64,000 nucleotides of DNA from JAJNBA01 sp963842295 (lineage in GTDB: Bacteria > Actinomycetota > UBA4738 > HRBIN12), in NCBI GenBank assembly GCA_963842295.1, contig CAWJFY010000009.1:496001-560000 (forward strand), given 5' to 3'. A program made the translations under genes and the position numbers. Below, piece after piece: positions 17,528 to 26,304 of the stretch. The notes under the pieces are model-generated. The model made no database searches and was not told where the DNA came from. It saw nothing but the letters and a program-made list of their open reading frames with translations. The number at the start of each line of letters is the position of its first letter. Position 1 is the stretch's first letter.

Positions 17528-19602
17528 GCGACGAACGCCGAGCGCTGCGGGAGCTGGCCCATCTCTACGGCGTGCAGGAGTCCTACTCGAACGTCTTCAA
17601 GAAGCGCGTGCGCGCCGGCGTCGACAGCACGATCGCCGTGCTCCGTGCGATGGGGGCGCCGGTCGCGTCGCTCCGCGACGCGCCCGGCGCGCTGCAGTCT
17701 CGGAGGGATGAGCTCGCCCGGCGGCCGCTCGAGCCCGTGATCGTCGTGTGGGACGGGCGCCTGTCCCACGTGGAAGCCCGGGTACCGACCTCGGATGCCG
17801 AGAGGGACGTACGTGTGGCGCTCACCCCCGAAGGCGAGGATCCGGACGAGTGGGAAGGGGTGAGGCCGAGCGTCCAGGCTCCGCCCGAGGTCGGGTTCGT
17901 GCCGGCGCGGCTCCCACTGGCCCGGCGGCTCCCCGCCGGGAGACACCACCTGTGGATGGAGACCGCCGGCGGACCGGTCCGGGCACTCGTGCTCTCGGCG
18001 CCACGGAGGTGCCCGCAGCCCGACGGTCGGTGGTGGGGCGCGTTCGCACCGCTCTACGCGCTCCGCTCCGAGGACGACTGGGGCGTCGGGAGCTTCTCCG
18101 AGCTGGCAGCGTTCCGAGGATGGATCGACGATCTGGGCGGATCGGTCGCGGCGACGCTCCCCTTGTTCGCGCAGTTCCTCGACGAGCCGATGGTCGAGCC
18201 GAGTCCCTATTCGCCGGCGAGCCGCCTCTTCTGGAACGAAACCTATATCGACGTGACCCGCGCCCCCGGTCTCGACGGATGCGCCGAGGCCCGCGAGGTG
18301 CTCGACGATCCCACGTTCCGCGAACAGGTGACTCGACTGCACAAAGCCGAGCTCACCGATCATCCTGCCGTGGCCGCCGCGAAGCGGCGGGTGCTCGACC
18401 CCCTGGCGCAGCACGCGTTCCGGGGCACCCTCCCGGCCGGCCTCGCGGAGTTCGCCGCGAACCCGCGTGCCGCCGACTACGCCCGGTTCCGGGCGGAGGC
18501 GGAGCGGCGCGGGGCGTGGTGGGGTGCCTGGCCCGATGCCGAACGGGATGGCTCGCTCTCCGGGGAGGCCGTCGATGACGACCGAGCCCGGTACCACCTG
18601 TTCGCCCAATGGGTGGCCGCCGAGCAGCTTTCGGAGTCCGCCGGCCGCGCGAGAGCCGGCGGGCTGATGCTCGATCTCCCGATCGGAGTGAACGGCGCCG
18701 GCTACGACGTCTGGCGGGAACGTGACTCGTTCGCGCCTGAGGTCGCCGCCGGCGCCCCGCCCGACGCCTTCTGGTCGCAGGGACAGGACTGGGGGGCTCC
18801 TCCGCCTCATCCGCACGGCGCGCGGGAGGCCGGCTACCGCTACCACGACGAGGTGTTCCGCACGCTGTTCCGATACGCCGCGGTCGCCCGGATCGACCAT
18901 GTGATCGGGCTGCACCGCCTGTACTGGGTGCCCCGCGGCGCCTCGCCCAAGGAAGGCGTCTACGTCCGATACCGGGCCGAGGAGTGGTACGCCCTGCTGA
19001 CGATCGCCGCGAACGAGGCCGGGGCGGTCGTCGCCGGCGAGGATCTCGGCACCGTGCCCGGCAACGTCCGTCCCGCGATGAAGGCGCACGGGCTCCTGCG
19101 GACCTACGTCGCGCAGCGAGAAGCGGGGACTGCCGGTCTCCCCGAGCCACCGGCCGAGTCCGTCGCCGCCCTGAACACCCACGACATGCCGACCTGGGCC
19201 GGGTTCTGGCGCGGGGCCGACGTCCCCCTCCGCGAGGAGCTCGGCCTGATCGACCACGACGAGGCAGAGCGGATCCTCGAGGCGCGACGCGGCGTGCGGG
19301 GCGCGCTCCCCGCGTCGCTTCCGGGGCTCCCGCCCGATCCCGACGGCGAGGATCCCCGCGCATCCTTGGAGGCCTCGTTGGAGCGCCTGGCCGCCAGCCG
19401 GGCCGCGATCGTCATGGCCTCGCTCGGCGACCTCCTGCTCGAGTCGGACCCGCAGAACGTCCCGGGCACGGGACCGGAACGCCTCAACTGGCGTCGCCGC
19501 TACCCGTGGACCCTCGAAGAGCTCCAGCAACGCCCGGAGGTCACGGCGGCGCTGGACCGGATCGACCGCGTCCGTCGCGAGGCGGAGGCCGGCGAGAAGT
19601 GA
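17524..19602 (+). CDS. malQ: 4-alpha-glucanotransferase (amylomaltase)
   Basis: This GH77 enzyme of 692 aa transfers alpha-1,4-glucan segments between maltooligosaccharides, releasing glucose. The N-terminal 150 residues are the extra beta domain found in bacterial MalQ. The core has WWGAFAPLYALRSEDDWGVGSFSEL, the nucleophile Asp458 in RIDHVIGLHRLYW, the acid/base Glu506 in AGEDLGTVP and NTHDMPTWAGFW. The start is a GTG whose last bases overlap the upstream stop (GTGA). Because of the frameshift upstream, this frame is also open back to 14086, but the homology begins here. Confidence 0.94.
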   Translation: MSDERRALRELAHLYGVQESYSNVFKKRVRAGVDSTIAVLRAMGAPVASLRDAPGALQSRRDELARRPLEPVIVVWDGRLSHVEARVPTSDAERDVRVALTPEGEDPDEWEGVRPSVQAPPEVGFVPARLPLARRLPAGRHHLWMETAGGPVRALVLSAPRRCPQPDGRWWGAFAPLYALRSEDDWGVGSFSELAAFRGWIDDLGGSVAATLPLFAQFLDEPMVEPSPYSPASRLFWNETYIDVTRAPGLDGCAEAREVLDDPTFREQVTRLHKAELTDHPAVAAAKRRVLDPLAQHAFRGTLPAGLAEFAANPRAADYARFRAEAERRGAWWGAWPDAERDGSLSGEAVDDDRARYHLFAQWVAAEQLSESAGRARAGGLMLDLPIGVNGAGYDVWRERDSFAPEVAAGAPPDAFWSQGQDWGAPPPHPHGAREAGYRYHDEVFRTLFRYAAVARIDHVIGLHRLYWVPRGASPKEGVYVRYRAEEWYALLTIAANEAGAVVAGEDLGTVPGNVRPAMKAHGLLRTYVAQREAGTAGLPEPPAESVAALNTHDMPTWAGFWRGADVPLREELGLIDHDEAERILEARRGVRGALPASLPGLPPDPDGEDPRASLEASLERLAASRAAIVMASLGDLLLESDPQNVPGTGPERLNWRRRYPWTLEELQQRPEVTAALDRIDRVRREAEAGEK

Positions 19603-21494
19603 CCGGAACCACCGTCCACCGGGCTCTGACCGCGGACGACCTCTATCTCTTCGGAGAGGGAACGCACGGCCGACTCGCCGAGAAACTGGGGGCCCACCCG
19701 CACCCCGACGGAACTTCTTTCGCCGTGTGGGCTCCGAACGCCGAGCAGGTCTCGGTCGTGGGCGACTTCAACGGCTGGAACACGGGTTCGGATCTCCTCG
19801 AGCCCGTCCACTCATCCGGCCTCTGGTCCGGGCGTGTCGAAGGCGCACACACGGGCAACGTCTACAAGTTCCACATCCGCTCCCGCCACGCCGGCTTCCG
19901 CGTGGACAAGGCCGATCCGTTCGCGTTCCGCGCGGAGACGCCTCCCCGGACGGGCTCGGTCGTCTGGGACCTCTCCTACGACTGGGGGGATGCCGATTGG
20001 CTTTCGACGCGCACCGACCGGAACAGGCTCTCGGGGCCGATGTCCATCTACGAGGTCCACCTCGGCTCCTGGCGGCGAGGGCCGGACGGCGGGTGGCTCG
20101 GGTATCGCGATGTCGCGGTCGAGCTCGCCGACCACGCGCTCGACCTCGGCTTCACCCACGTCGAACTTCTGCCCGTGATGGAACATCCTTTCTATGGCTC
20201 CTGGGGGTACCAGACCACCGGGTACTTCGCGCCGACGAGCAGGTTCGGCAGCCCCCAGGACCTGATGTTCCTGATCGACCATCTGCACCAACGGGGTCTC
20301 GGCGTGATCCTCGACTGGGTGCCGTCCCACTTCCCGGCCGATGAGCACGGCCTCGCGTACTTCGACGGCACGCACCTGTACGAGCACGCGGATCCTCGTC
20401 GCGGGTATCACCCCGACTGGCACACGCTGATCTTCAACTACGGCCGGAACGAGGTCCGGAGCTTCCTGCTCTCCAGCGCCGATCACTGGCTCCGCACGTA
20501 CCACGCCGACGGACTGCGGGTGGATGCCGTCGCATCGATGCTGTACCTCGACTATTCGAGGAAGGCAGGCGAGTGGCTGCCGAACGTGCAGGGTGGTCGC
20601 GAGAACCTCGAGGCCGTCTCGTTCCTCCGCCGGTTGAACGAGGACGTCTACCGAGAGCACCCGGGCACCCAGACCTTCGCCGAGGAATCGACCGCGTGGC
20701 CGATGGTGTCGCGCCCGACGGACGTGGGTGGGCTCGGATTCGGGTTCAAGTGGGACATGGGTTGGATGCACGACACGCTGCAGTACCTGCGACGCGAGCC
20801 GATCCATCGGCGGTACCACCACGGCGAGCTCACGTTCCGGCAGGTGTACGCGTACTCGGAGAACTTCGTGTTGCCGCTCTCCCACGACGAGGTCGTGCAT
20901 GGGAAGGGTTCGTTGCTCGGCAAGATGCCCGGCGACGATTGGCAACGGTTCGCCAACTTGCGCCTCCTTTTCGGCTACCAGTGGGCGCAGGCCGGAAAGA
21001 AGCTCCTGTTCATGGGCGGCGAGCTCGGCCAGCCGAGCGAATGGGATCACGATGCCAGCGTCGAATGGCACCTGCGTGAGGACCCTCGGCACGGCGGTGT
21101 CATCCGGTGGGTGCGCGACCTGAACGCGCTGCATCGCGACCTGCCTGCGCTGCATGCCTTGGACGTGGAACCTCGGGGGTTCGAGTGGATCGACGCATCG
21201 GATGCCGAAGGAGGCACGTTGTGCTTCCTCCGGCGGGGTCCGTCCGAACGGGACGTGGTGGCGGTGGCCCTCAACCTCACCCCGATGCCGCACGAGCGGT
21301 TCCGGATCGGACTGCCGACCCGCGGTGCCTGGCACGAGGCGTTGAACAGCGACGCCGAGGTGTATGGGGGGTCCGGCATGGGCAACCTGGGCCAGGTGGA
21401 GGCGACGTCGGTGCCCTGGCACGGACGGCCTCACAGCGCGCAGATCGTGCTCCCCCCGCTCGCGTCCGTCTTCCTCCGGCCGGGGGCGTCGTGA
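19599..21494 (+). CDS. glgB: 1,4-alpha-glucan branching enzyme
   Basis: GlgB (GH13_9, 631 aa) makes alpha-1,6 branches in glycogen or in the GlgE-derived glucan. An N-terminal CBM48 module (VWAPNAEQVSVVGDFNGWN) precedes the catalytic barrel. Asp309 in GLRVDAVASMLYLDY is the nucleophile, Glu362-Glu363 in FAEESTAWP hold the acid/base, and LPLSHDEVVHGKGSL is the third catalytic region. At 631 aa it is shorter than the E. coli type and lacks the first N-terminal module of mycobacterial GlgB. It starts with a GTG overlapping the malQ stop. Confidence 0.96.
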   Translation: MTGTTVHRALTADDLYLFGEGTHGRLAEKLGAHPHPDGTSFAVWAPNAEQVSVVGDFNGWNTGSDLLEPVHSSGLWSGRVEGAHTGNVYKFHIRSRHAGFRVDKADPFAFRAETPPRTGSVVWDLSYDWGDADWLSTRTDRNRLSGPMSIYEVHLGSWRRGPDGGWLGYRDVAVELADHALDLGFTHVELLPVMEHPFYGSWGYQTTGYFAPTSRFGSPQDLMFLIDHLHQRGLGVILDWVPSHFPADEHGLAYFDGTHLYEHADPRRGYHPDWHTLIFNYGRNEVRSFLLSSADHWLRTYHADGLRVDAVASMLYLDYSRKAGEWLPNVQGGRENLEAVSFLRRLNEDVYREHPGTQTFAEESTAWPMVSRPTDVGGLGFGFKWDMGWMHDTLQYLRREPIHRRYHHGELTFRQVYAYSENFVLPLSHDEVVHGKGSLLGKMPGDDWQRFANLRLLFGYQWAQAGKKLLFMGGELGQPSEWDHDASVEWHLREDPRHGGVIRWVRDLNALHRDLPALHALDVEPRGFEWIDASDAEGGTLCFLRRGPSERDVVAVALNLTPMPHERFRIGLPTRGAWHEALNSDAEVYGGSGMGNLGQVEATSVPWHGRPHSAQIVLPPLASVFLRPGAS

Positions 21495-23635
21495 CGATCC
21501 GCGTCTGGCCGGGGTCGCCCTACCCGCAGGGCGCCACCTGGGACGGCGAAGGGGTGAACTTCTCGCTCTTCTCCGAGCACGCGACCGGCGTCGAGCTCTG
21601 CCTGTACGACCGGCCGGACGACGCGATCGAGGCTGAGCGCATCCCGCTCACCAACCGGACCGACCTCCTCTGGCACGCCTACCTTCCCGACGTCCGCCCC
21701 GGCCGCCTTTACGGCTACCGGGTGCATGGGCCTTACGAACCTCGCGAAGGCCATCGGTTCAATCCGAACAAGCTCCTCCTCGACCCCTACGCGAGGGCGA
21801 TCAGCGGGCCCGTCCGGTGGACCGACGCCGTGTACGGCTATGAGATCGGACATCCCGATGAGGACCTCTCCTTCGACGAGCGCGACAGTGCCGGCGCGAT
21901 GCCGAAGTGCGTCGTGATCGACCCCGCGTTCACGTGGGGCGAGGATCGACGCCCCGAGACCCCGTGGAACCGCACCGTGGTCTACGAGACGCACGTGAAG
22001 GGTCTGACGAAGCTCCATCCGACGATCCCCCAGGAGATCAGGGGCACGTACCTGGCGCTCGCACACGATCCGGTCCTGGAACATCTGCGGTCGCTCGGCG
22101 TCACCGCCGTAGAGCTCATGCCCGTGCACCAGTTCGTCGACGACCGGGTCCTCGTCGAGCGTGGTCTGTCGAACTACTGGGGATACAACTCGATCGGGTT
22201 CTTCGCTCCCCATCACAGCTACGCGACGCGCACGGTCGGACAGCAGGTCTACGAGTTCAAGTCGATGGTGAAGACCCTGCACCGCGCCGGCATCGAGGTG
22301 ATCCTCGATGTCGTCTACAACCACACCGCCGAGGGGAACCACCTCGGTCCGACGCTGTCGCTCCGGGGCATCGACAACAAGGCGTTCTACCGCCTGTCCC
22401 CCGAGGACGCCCGCTACTACACCGACTTCTCGGGCACCGGGAATAGCCTCAACATGCTGCACCCGCGCGCGATCCAGCTGATCATGGACAGCCTCCGGCA
22501 CTGGGTGCTCGAGATGCACGTCGACGGTTTCCGGTTCGACCTGGCGCCGGTCCTGGCCCGGGAGCTGTACGAGATGAACCGCCTCGGGACGTTCTTCGAC
22601 ATCATCCAGCAGGACCCGGTGCTCTCACAGGTGAAGCTGATCGCCGAGCCGTGGGACGTCGGGCCCGGCGGCTATCAGGTGGGCAACTTCCCCGTGGGCT
22701 GGGCCGAATGGAACGGCAGGTACCGGGACTGCGTGCGGAAGTTCTGGCGAGGCGATCCCGGGCAGCTCCCGGAGCTCGCGTTCCGGCTGTCCGGGTCCAG
22801 CGACCTGTACGAAGCGAGCGGCCGAAACACCTACGCCTCGGTCAACTTCGTGACCGCCCACGACGGCTTCACGTTGCAGGACCTCGTAACCCACGCGGAG
22901 AAGCACAACGAACCGAACGGCGAAGGCAACAAGGACGGGACGGACGAGAACTTCTCCCACAACTGGGGTGTCGAAGGCCCGACCGATCAGCCGGAGGTCG
23001 TCGAGATCCGCCAGCGGATGAAGCGCAACCTGATGGCCACGCTCGTCTTCTCACAGGGTGTTCGGATGCTCCTCGGCGGCGACGAGATCGGACGCACGCA
23101 ACGAGGCAACAACAACGCCTACTGTCAGGACAACGAGCTGAGCTGGTTCGCTTGGGAACGACGCGACCAGGACATGCTCGCGTTCACCCGGGAAACCCTC
23201 AAGATCTTCCGGTCGAACCCGGTGCTGCGGCGGCGCTCGTTCTTCAGCGGGATGCTCGACGGCGGACGCCGCAAGGACGTCATGTGGGTGCGTGCCGACG
23301 GCGCGGAGATGTCCGGCGAGGACTGGGCGGATCCCGAGAACCGTCTCCTCGGGATGTTGATCGCGGGACGGGCGACGGACGAGCGTGACGAACGTGGCCG
23401 TCTGATCCGGGGTGACACGGTTCTGTTGCTGCTGAACGGCGGCTCGCGCTCGAGGAAGGTCACGCTGCCGCACCTGGAGGGAAACGGCCAGTGGCGCGAG
23501 GTCCTGAACACCGCGAGGACGGGTCACACGAGGGTGGTGCGCCGCGAGGCCCTGAATCTCGTGGCGCACTCGTTGATGCTGCTGCGGTTCGAGGGCGCGG
23601 AACGAACGTCCGAGCGGTCCGCGGGCGGCGCCTGA
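21491..23635 (+). CDS. glgX: Glycogen debranching enzyme (isoamylase type)
   Basis: GlgX (GH13_11, 714 aa) hydrolyses alpha-1,6 branches of partly degraded glycogen. The N-terminal CBM48-like region starts IRVWPGSPYPQGATWDGEG. Catalytic residues are Asp350 (GFRFDLAP), Glu386 (LIAEPWDVGPGGYQVG) and Asp458 (FVTAHDGFTLQDL). The start GTG overlaps the glgB stop (GTGA), and it closes the operon. Its stop codon lies inside the 5' arm of a 15-bp hairpin that is the likely operon terminator. Confidence 0.95.
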   Translation: MTIRVWPGSPYPQGATWDGEGVNFSLFSEHATGVELCLYDRPDDAIEAERIPLTNRTDLLWHAYLPDVRPGRLYGYRVHGPYEPREGHRFNPNKLLLDPYARAISGPVRWTDAVYGYEIGHPDEDLSFDERDSAGAMPKCVVIDPAFTWGEDRRPETPWNRTVVYETHVKGLTKLHPTIPQEIRGTYLALAHDPVLEHLRSLGVTAVELMPVHQFVDDRVLVERGLSNYWGYNSIGFFAPHHSYATRTVGQQVYEFKSMVKTLHRAGIEVILDVVYNHTAEGNHLGPTLSLRGIDNKAFYRLSPEDARYYTDFSGTGNSLNMLHPRAIQLIMDSLRHWVLEMHVDGFRFDLAPVLARELYEMNRLGTFFDIIQQDPVLSQVKLIAEPWDVGPGGYQVGNFPVGWAEWNGRYRDCVRKFWRGDPGQLPELAFRLSGSSDLYEASGRNTYASVNFVTAHDGFTLQDLVTHAEKHNEPNGEGNKDGTDENFSHNWGVEGPTDQPEVVEIRQRMKRNLMATLVFSQGVRMLLGGDEIGRTQRGNNNAYCQDNELSWFAWERRDQDMLAFTRETLKIFRSNPVLRRRSFFSGMLDGGRRKDVMWVRADGAEMSGEDWADPENRLLGMLIAGRATDERDERGRLIRGDTVLLLLNGGSRSRKVTLPHLEGNGQWREVLNTARTGHTRVVRREALNLVAHSLMLLRFEGAERTSERSAGGA

Positions 23636-23657
23636 TCCGGCAGGATCAGGCGCCGCC
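23624..23657. terminator. Perfect 15-bp hairpin overlapping the glgX stop codon
   Basis: GGCGGCGCCTGATCC (23624-23638) pairs perfectly with 23643-23657 across a GGCA loop. The glgX TGA is inside the 5' arm. There is no U-tract. It lies between the convergent glgX and ACT-domain genes, so it could end transcription from both sides; it is the only convergent junction in the window with such a structure. Confidence 0.65.
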
Positions 23658-23675
23658 TCAGCACCACATCGAGCA

Positions 23676-24059
23676 CTACATCTGGAGCGCGGCCCGCGCC
23701 TTGTCGTTGTCGTCGGTGACGGCCACGGCTCTGTTGTTGGTCGCGAGGTAGACGGCCCGCATGTTGACGCCGGCATCCGCCACCGCTCGCGCCATCCTGC
23801 CCATCGTGCCCGGCGTGCTCACTTCGCCCGGGATCTCGCTCACGATCGCCTCGGACTCGCTCTCGACCGTCAAGCCGGCGCCCTCGAGCGCGGCCCGCGC
23901 GGCAGCGGCGTCATCTACCAGGAGATGGATCACGCCCCGATCGCCCAACCCGACGCCGCAGAGACCTTCGATGTTGATGCCCGCGTTGCCCAACGCCTCC
24001 CCGACGTCGGCCAGTCCACCGGGACTGTCTTCGACGGTCACGCCCAGATCCGTCGGCAT
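23676..24059 (-). CDS. Tandem ACT-domain protein
   Basis: This 127-aa protein is built from two ACT domains (about 3-65 and 68-127), the amino-acid-sensing fold, without a catalytic or DNA-binding part. LGVTVEDSPGGLADVGEALGNAGINIEG is a classic ACT start. Proteins of this layout probably bind an amino acid and regulate a partner, but no partner is adjacent. The ATG has AAAGGGG upstream. Confidence 0.88.
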   Translation of the reverse strand: MPTDLGVTVEDSPGGLADVGEALGNAGINIEGLCGVGLGDRGVIHLLVDDAAAARAALEGAGLTVESESEAIVSEIPGEVSTPGTMGRMARAVADAGVNMRAVYLATNNRAVAVTDDNDKARAALQM

Positions 24060-24214
24060 CGGTCTGCCCCTTTCCCTCGACTGCTGCCGGTGTACGCCGC
24101 GAGGGAGGGCCAGTCAAATCCGACAGCGACGTGCGTACGGGAGCATCAAGACGGGGAACCGACCGAGCGTGGTCGGCGATCCTCGGCGGCCAGACCGGCC
24201 GCCCTCGGGCGTTA

Positions 24215-25366
24215 TCAGCCGACCCCGTCCGGCGGCGGCTCCTCCTCGGGGTTGGGAGCCGGCACCGTCCGCGGTGGGTTCGTGACCTGCGTCCGCGGTG
24301 CCGCGATCTCGATGTCGATGACCAGCGCCGCCGCCGCGTCGAGGCCGAGCCCATCCACGGCGAACAGGTCTGTGGGCTCGCCGCAGCCGCCGGCGGCCAC
24401 CAGCAACGTGGTTCGGTCGAGCCACCCCAGCGCCTCCGTGGGTCGCGTCTCGTCGGGGATCGCGGTTCGCGTCTCTCCTCGGGACAGGACGAGAGCTGTG
24501 CGCTCCTCGCAGGTCGTGCCCTCGGTGAGTGCCCGGAGGGATCCGGCCGGAGCGAGCCGGAGGCCGGCTGCCGCCGCCCCTTCGGTGCCGCGCCAGGAGG
24601 TACCGAATCCGGTCCGGTTCTCGAGCTTCATGAAATGAAGCTCTGGGTAGCCCTCCTCGTGTTGGGCCGTCCACCAGAGCGTCCTCCCGTTCGGCGAGAA
24701 CGCGAGTGAGGTGAACTCGGTCCCCCGCTCGGAGAACACGAGACGCTGGGGATCCTCGCCTTCGTTCGTCGAGAGCCAGATCTCCTGACCGTCCGATGTC
24801 CTCACCACGAATGCCAGCGCCAGACCGCTCGGGTGATATGCCACCTGGAGGTACTTCCCCGGAGGAAGGGATCCGAGCCTGACCAGGCGACCGTCATCGA
24901 CGAACCGTTTCCTCGGGATGCCCTTCACGTCCGCGAACACCACCGCGAGACCCAGCGGATGCCCCCAGTCGAAGGCGCTCACGGAGGTGTCGATCGCCGG
25001 GAGGTCCGGCGCATCGCCGCCGATACCGCGGATCTCGAACCCGTCCAGCAGGACGCGATCTCCTTGCGGTCCCCACGCGAACGGACCGGCATCCTCGACA
25101 GGGAACAGGCAGCCCAGATCGCCGTCGTCGGGGTCGAGGGCCCATGCGCGGCCGTCGGCGACGAAGGCGACGGTGTGGGATGCATCGGCGCCGCCGATGC
25201 ATCCCGCGGGCAGCGGCGTCCCGTCCGGCAACCGAGCGCCGGCGGCGGCGGCGGACGGGGACCCGGTCGGGTCACCGGATCCCGACGGAGGCGTCTCGTC
25301 GAGGGAGGGCTGCGTACACGCCCCGAGCAGCAAGATCGACGTGAGGACGAACCGGATCCACCGCAT
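24215..25366 (-). CDS. TolB/WD40-like beta-propeller lipoprotein
   Basis: This 383-aa secreted lipoprotein uses the second in-frame ATG (MRWIRFVLTSILLLGAC), which gives a clean lipobox LGAC at Cys17. After a Ser/Pro/Gly-rich linker the protein shows propeller-like blades, for example LAFSPNGRTLWWTAQHE and VAYHPSGLALAFVV, of the PD40/TolB type. Function is unknown; such proteins usually bind partners at the cell surface. A leaderless or weakly led message is possible. The N-terminal choice is an inference from the signal peptide. Confidence 0.75.
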   Translation of the reverse strand: MRWIRFVLTSILLLGACTQPSLDETPPSGSGDPTGSPSAAAAGARLPDGTPLPAGCIGGADASHTVAFVADGRAWALDPDDGDLGCLFPVEDAGPFAWGPQGDRVLLDGFEIRGIGGDAPDLPAIDTSVSAFDWGHPLGLAVVFADVKGIPRKRFVDDGRLVRLGSLPPGKYLQVAYHPSGLALAFVVRTSDGQEIWLSTNEGEDPQRLVFSERGTEFTSLAFSPNGRTLWWTAQHEEGYPELHFMKLENRTGFGTSWRGTEGAAAAGLRLAPAGSLRALTEGTTCEERTALVLSRGETRTAIPDETRPTEALGWLDRTTLLVAAGGCGEPTDLFAVDGLGLDAAAALVIDIEIAAPRTQVTNPPRTVPAPNPEEEPPPDGVG

Positions 25367-25411
25367 GGCGTTTCCGACGGTACACCTCGGCCAGCGCACG
25401 GCGAGGGTCCT

Positions 25412-26212
25412 CTAGAGATCGCCGCGCAATCCCCAGAGTTGCGGGAAGAACCGCTTGTCGAGGGTCGTCCGCAGGTATCCGACGCCCGAGGACCCACCCG
25501 TCCCCCGCTTCGCTCCGATCTCGCGCTCCACCATCAAGACGTGGAGCGAACGCCATCGCGCGACGTTCTCGTCGTGGTCGAGCAAGGCTTCCGAGACGGC
25601 GAACAGCTCCTGTTGCTCACGCGCCATCGCCACCAAGGATGCAGACCGCCGCTCCTCGTCCTCCGCCGGCATCGGCAGACCGTTCGACTCCAAGAGCGCG
25701 CAGAAGCCGTCCCAGAGCGTCGGCTCGGCGAGCCTGCGCTGAAGACGACCTCGCTCTTCCGCCGAGGCAGAGAGGTCCCGGAGGAGCCGCTCGTCCTTCA
25801 GCCCGCTGAGGAACTCCATCTCCCGGAACTGGGCGGACTGGAACCCCGACGCCGGCGCCAGGTGGTCGCGGAAGGCGAGGAAGTCCTGCGGCGACATCGT
25901 CTCCAGGACCTCGATGTGTTCGATCAGGACGCGCTCGATCGCGTGGATCCGGGTCAAGTAATGACGCGCGCGCTCGGTGTCCCCGGCGAAGAGACGATCG
26001 CGGACCGACTCCAGCTCGAACAGCAACTGCTTGAACCAGAGCTCGTAGGCCTGGTGGACCACGATGAACAGGAGCTCGTCGTGCACCGGAGGATCGGAGA
26101 GGAGCTGCTGCATCGAGAGGAGCTCGGAGAGCTTCAGGTAGCCGCCGTACGTGAGGGTGTCTACCTCGGCGTCGCTCGTCCGGCCGAATCGCCGCTGCCT
26201 CGCCTCCGTCAT
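25412..26212 (-). CDS. kynA: Tryptophan 2,3-dioxygenase
   Basis: This heme enzyme opens the indole ring of tryptophan to N-formylkynurenine. It has 266 aa, the usual bacterial length. His53 in FIVVHQAYELWFKQ and Arg130 in GFQSAQFREMEF form the substrate site, His224 in RWRSLHVLMVERE is the heme ligand, and GTGGSSGVGYL (238-248) is the C-terminal signature. No kynurenine formamidase or kynureninase is adjacent. It is transcribed divergently from the SpoIIE-type phosphatase with 92 bp between the starts. Confidence 0.95.
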   Translation of the reverse strand: MTEARQRRFGRTSDAEVDTLTYGGYLKLSELLSMQQLLSDPPVHDELLFIVVHQAYELWFKQLLFELESVRDRLFAGDTERARHYLTRIHAIERVLIEHIEVLETMSPQDFLAFRDHLAPASGFQSAQFREMEFLSGLKDERLLRDLSASAEERGRLQRRLAEPTLWDGFCALLESNGLPMPAEDEERRSASLVAMAREQQELFAVSEALLDHDENVARWRSLHVLMVEREIGAKRGTGGSSGVGYLRTTLDKRFFPQLWGLRGDL

Positions 26213-26304
26213 CGCTCCGAGCCTAGCGAAGCGACGGGTGACGGCTCCTCCCTGGATGTGCGATACCCATATCCTTGGGTTGCCTCGCGCAGAGGAAGTG
26301 GCGG

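Noticed and set aside
14176..19602. Genuine TreS-Mak-MalQ megafusion
   Set aside because: The kinase C-terminus is intact in the alternative frame with its own stop, and malQ has a GTGA start like its neighbours. The long frame is best explained by a one-base shift.
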